Source: Candidatus Nanopelagicales bacterium (GTDB lineage Bacteria > Actinomycetota > Actinomycetes > S36-B12 > UBA10799). Taken from it: a stretch of DNA of 5,321 bases. The position numbers and the translations under genes are program-made. Location of the stretch: the NCBI GenBank assembly GCA_030699055.1, contig JAUYKX010000357.1, forward strand, positions 1 through 5,321. Reading direction: 5' to 3'. This document shows positions 5,258 to 5,321 of this stretch, piece after piece. A model generated the notes under the pieces. It saw nothing but the letters and a program-made list of their open reading frames with translations. It searched no databases and was not told the origin of the DNA. Numbering within the stretch: position 1 is the stretch's first letter; each line of letters begins with the position of its first letter.

Positions 5258-5321
5258 ATGGCCACCGGCGTGGAAGAAACCGACCAACTGCTGACGCCCG
5301 CCGAGGTCGCTGCCTTGTTCC
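5258..5321 (+). CDS. bldC: BldC-type MerR-like DNA-binding regulator, N-terminal fragment
   Basis: Only 21 codons are present before the window ends: MATGVEETDQ followed by LLTPAEVAALF. The LLTPAEVAALF segment is the first helix of the winged helix-turn-helix in BldC and related small MerR-like/excisionase-type proteins, which are about 65-70 residues long. BldC is a developmental regulator in Streptomyces that binds direct repeats. An in-frame ATG at 5237 would add seven residues (MCAHNLT), but it lies inside the candidate promoter and no ribosome binding site precedes it, so 5258 is preferred. The divergent DUF3073 gene supports the identity. The recognition helix and wing are outside the window, so a BldC paralogue cannot be excluded. 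Confidence 0.8.
   Translation, partial: MATGVEETDQLLTPAEVAALF

Noticed and set aside
1..5321. Mobile element, CRISPR array, toxin-antitoxin or defence system
   Set aside because: No transposase, integrase, terminal repeats, spacer arrays or paired small genes are visible; the content is ordinary chromosomal genes.

Overview
The window is GC-rich and reads as a chromosomal stretch from an actinomycete. The strongest indicator is the right end, where a DUF3073 gene lies divergent from the 5' end of a bldC-type MerR-like regulator gene; both families are typical of Actinomycetota. High GC at third codon positions, an N-terminal Trp/Pro-rich single-pass membrane protein with a DUF6777-like domain, and a secreted propeller protein fit the same group. 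I cannot name a genus.

Layout, left to right. (1) The last 35 codons of a tesB-type acyl-CoA thioesterase II (+, cut by the window edge). (2) Convergent to it, 20 bases away, a complete amidase-signature hydrolase (-) with an intact Lys/cis-Ser/Ser triad, closest in layout to the NylA (6-aminohexanoate cyclic dimer hydrolase) branch. (3) A 184-base divergent intergenic region with two perfect short dyads, one of which contains the only Shine-Dalgarno-like sequence near the amidase start. (4) A membrane-anchored DUF6777-like protein (+, start at 1814 with a strong RBS). Its frame ends at an amber codon (2936-2938), but the same frame stays open and protein-like for 52 more codons to a second TAG at 3095-3097, so the last domain appears split by a nonsense codon. 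(5) Convergent to it, a secreted, probably seven-bladed beta-propeller protein (-), whose last ~90 codons have the Arg-rich composition of a wrong reading frame and begin at a six-base homopolymer, suggesting a frameshift. (6) Upstream of the propeller gene on the same strand, 25 bases away, a small DUF3073 protein. (7) A 255-base divergent promoter region with a perfect 9-bp tandem repeat next to a candidate promoter that would give a leaderless bldC transcript. (8) The first 21 codons of bldC (+, cut by the window edge).

The genes do not form an obvious pathway. DUF3073 and the propeller gene could be co-transcribed; the others are separate units in convergent or divergent arrangement. I see no mobile element, CRISPR array, tRNA, rRNA or defence cassette, and no clear new multi-gene system. 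The points most worth attention are the amber-interrupted C-terminal domain of the DUF6777-like protein, the aberrant tail of its convergent neighbour, and the repeat and promoter arrangement before bldC.
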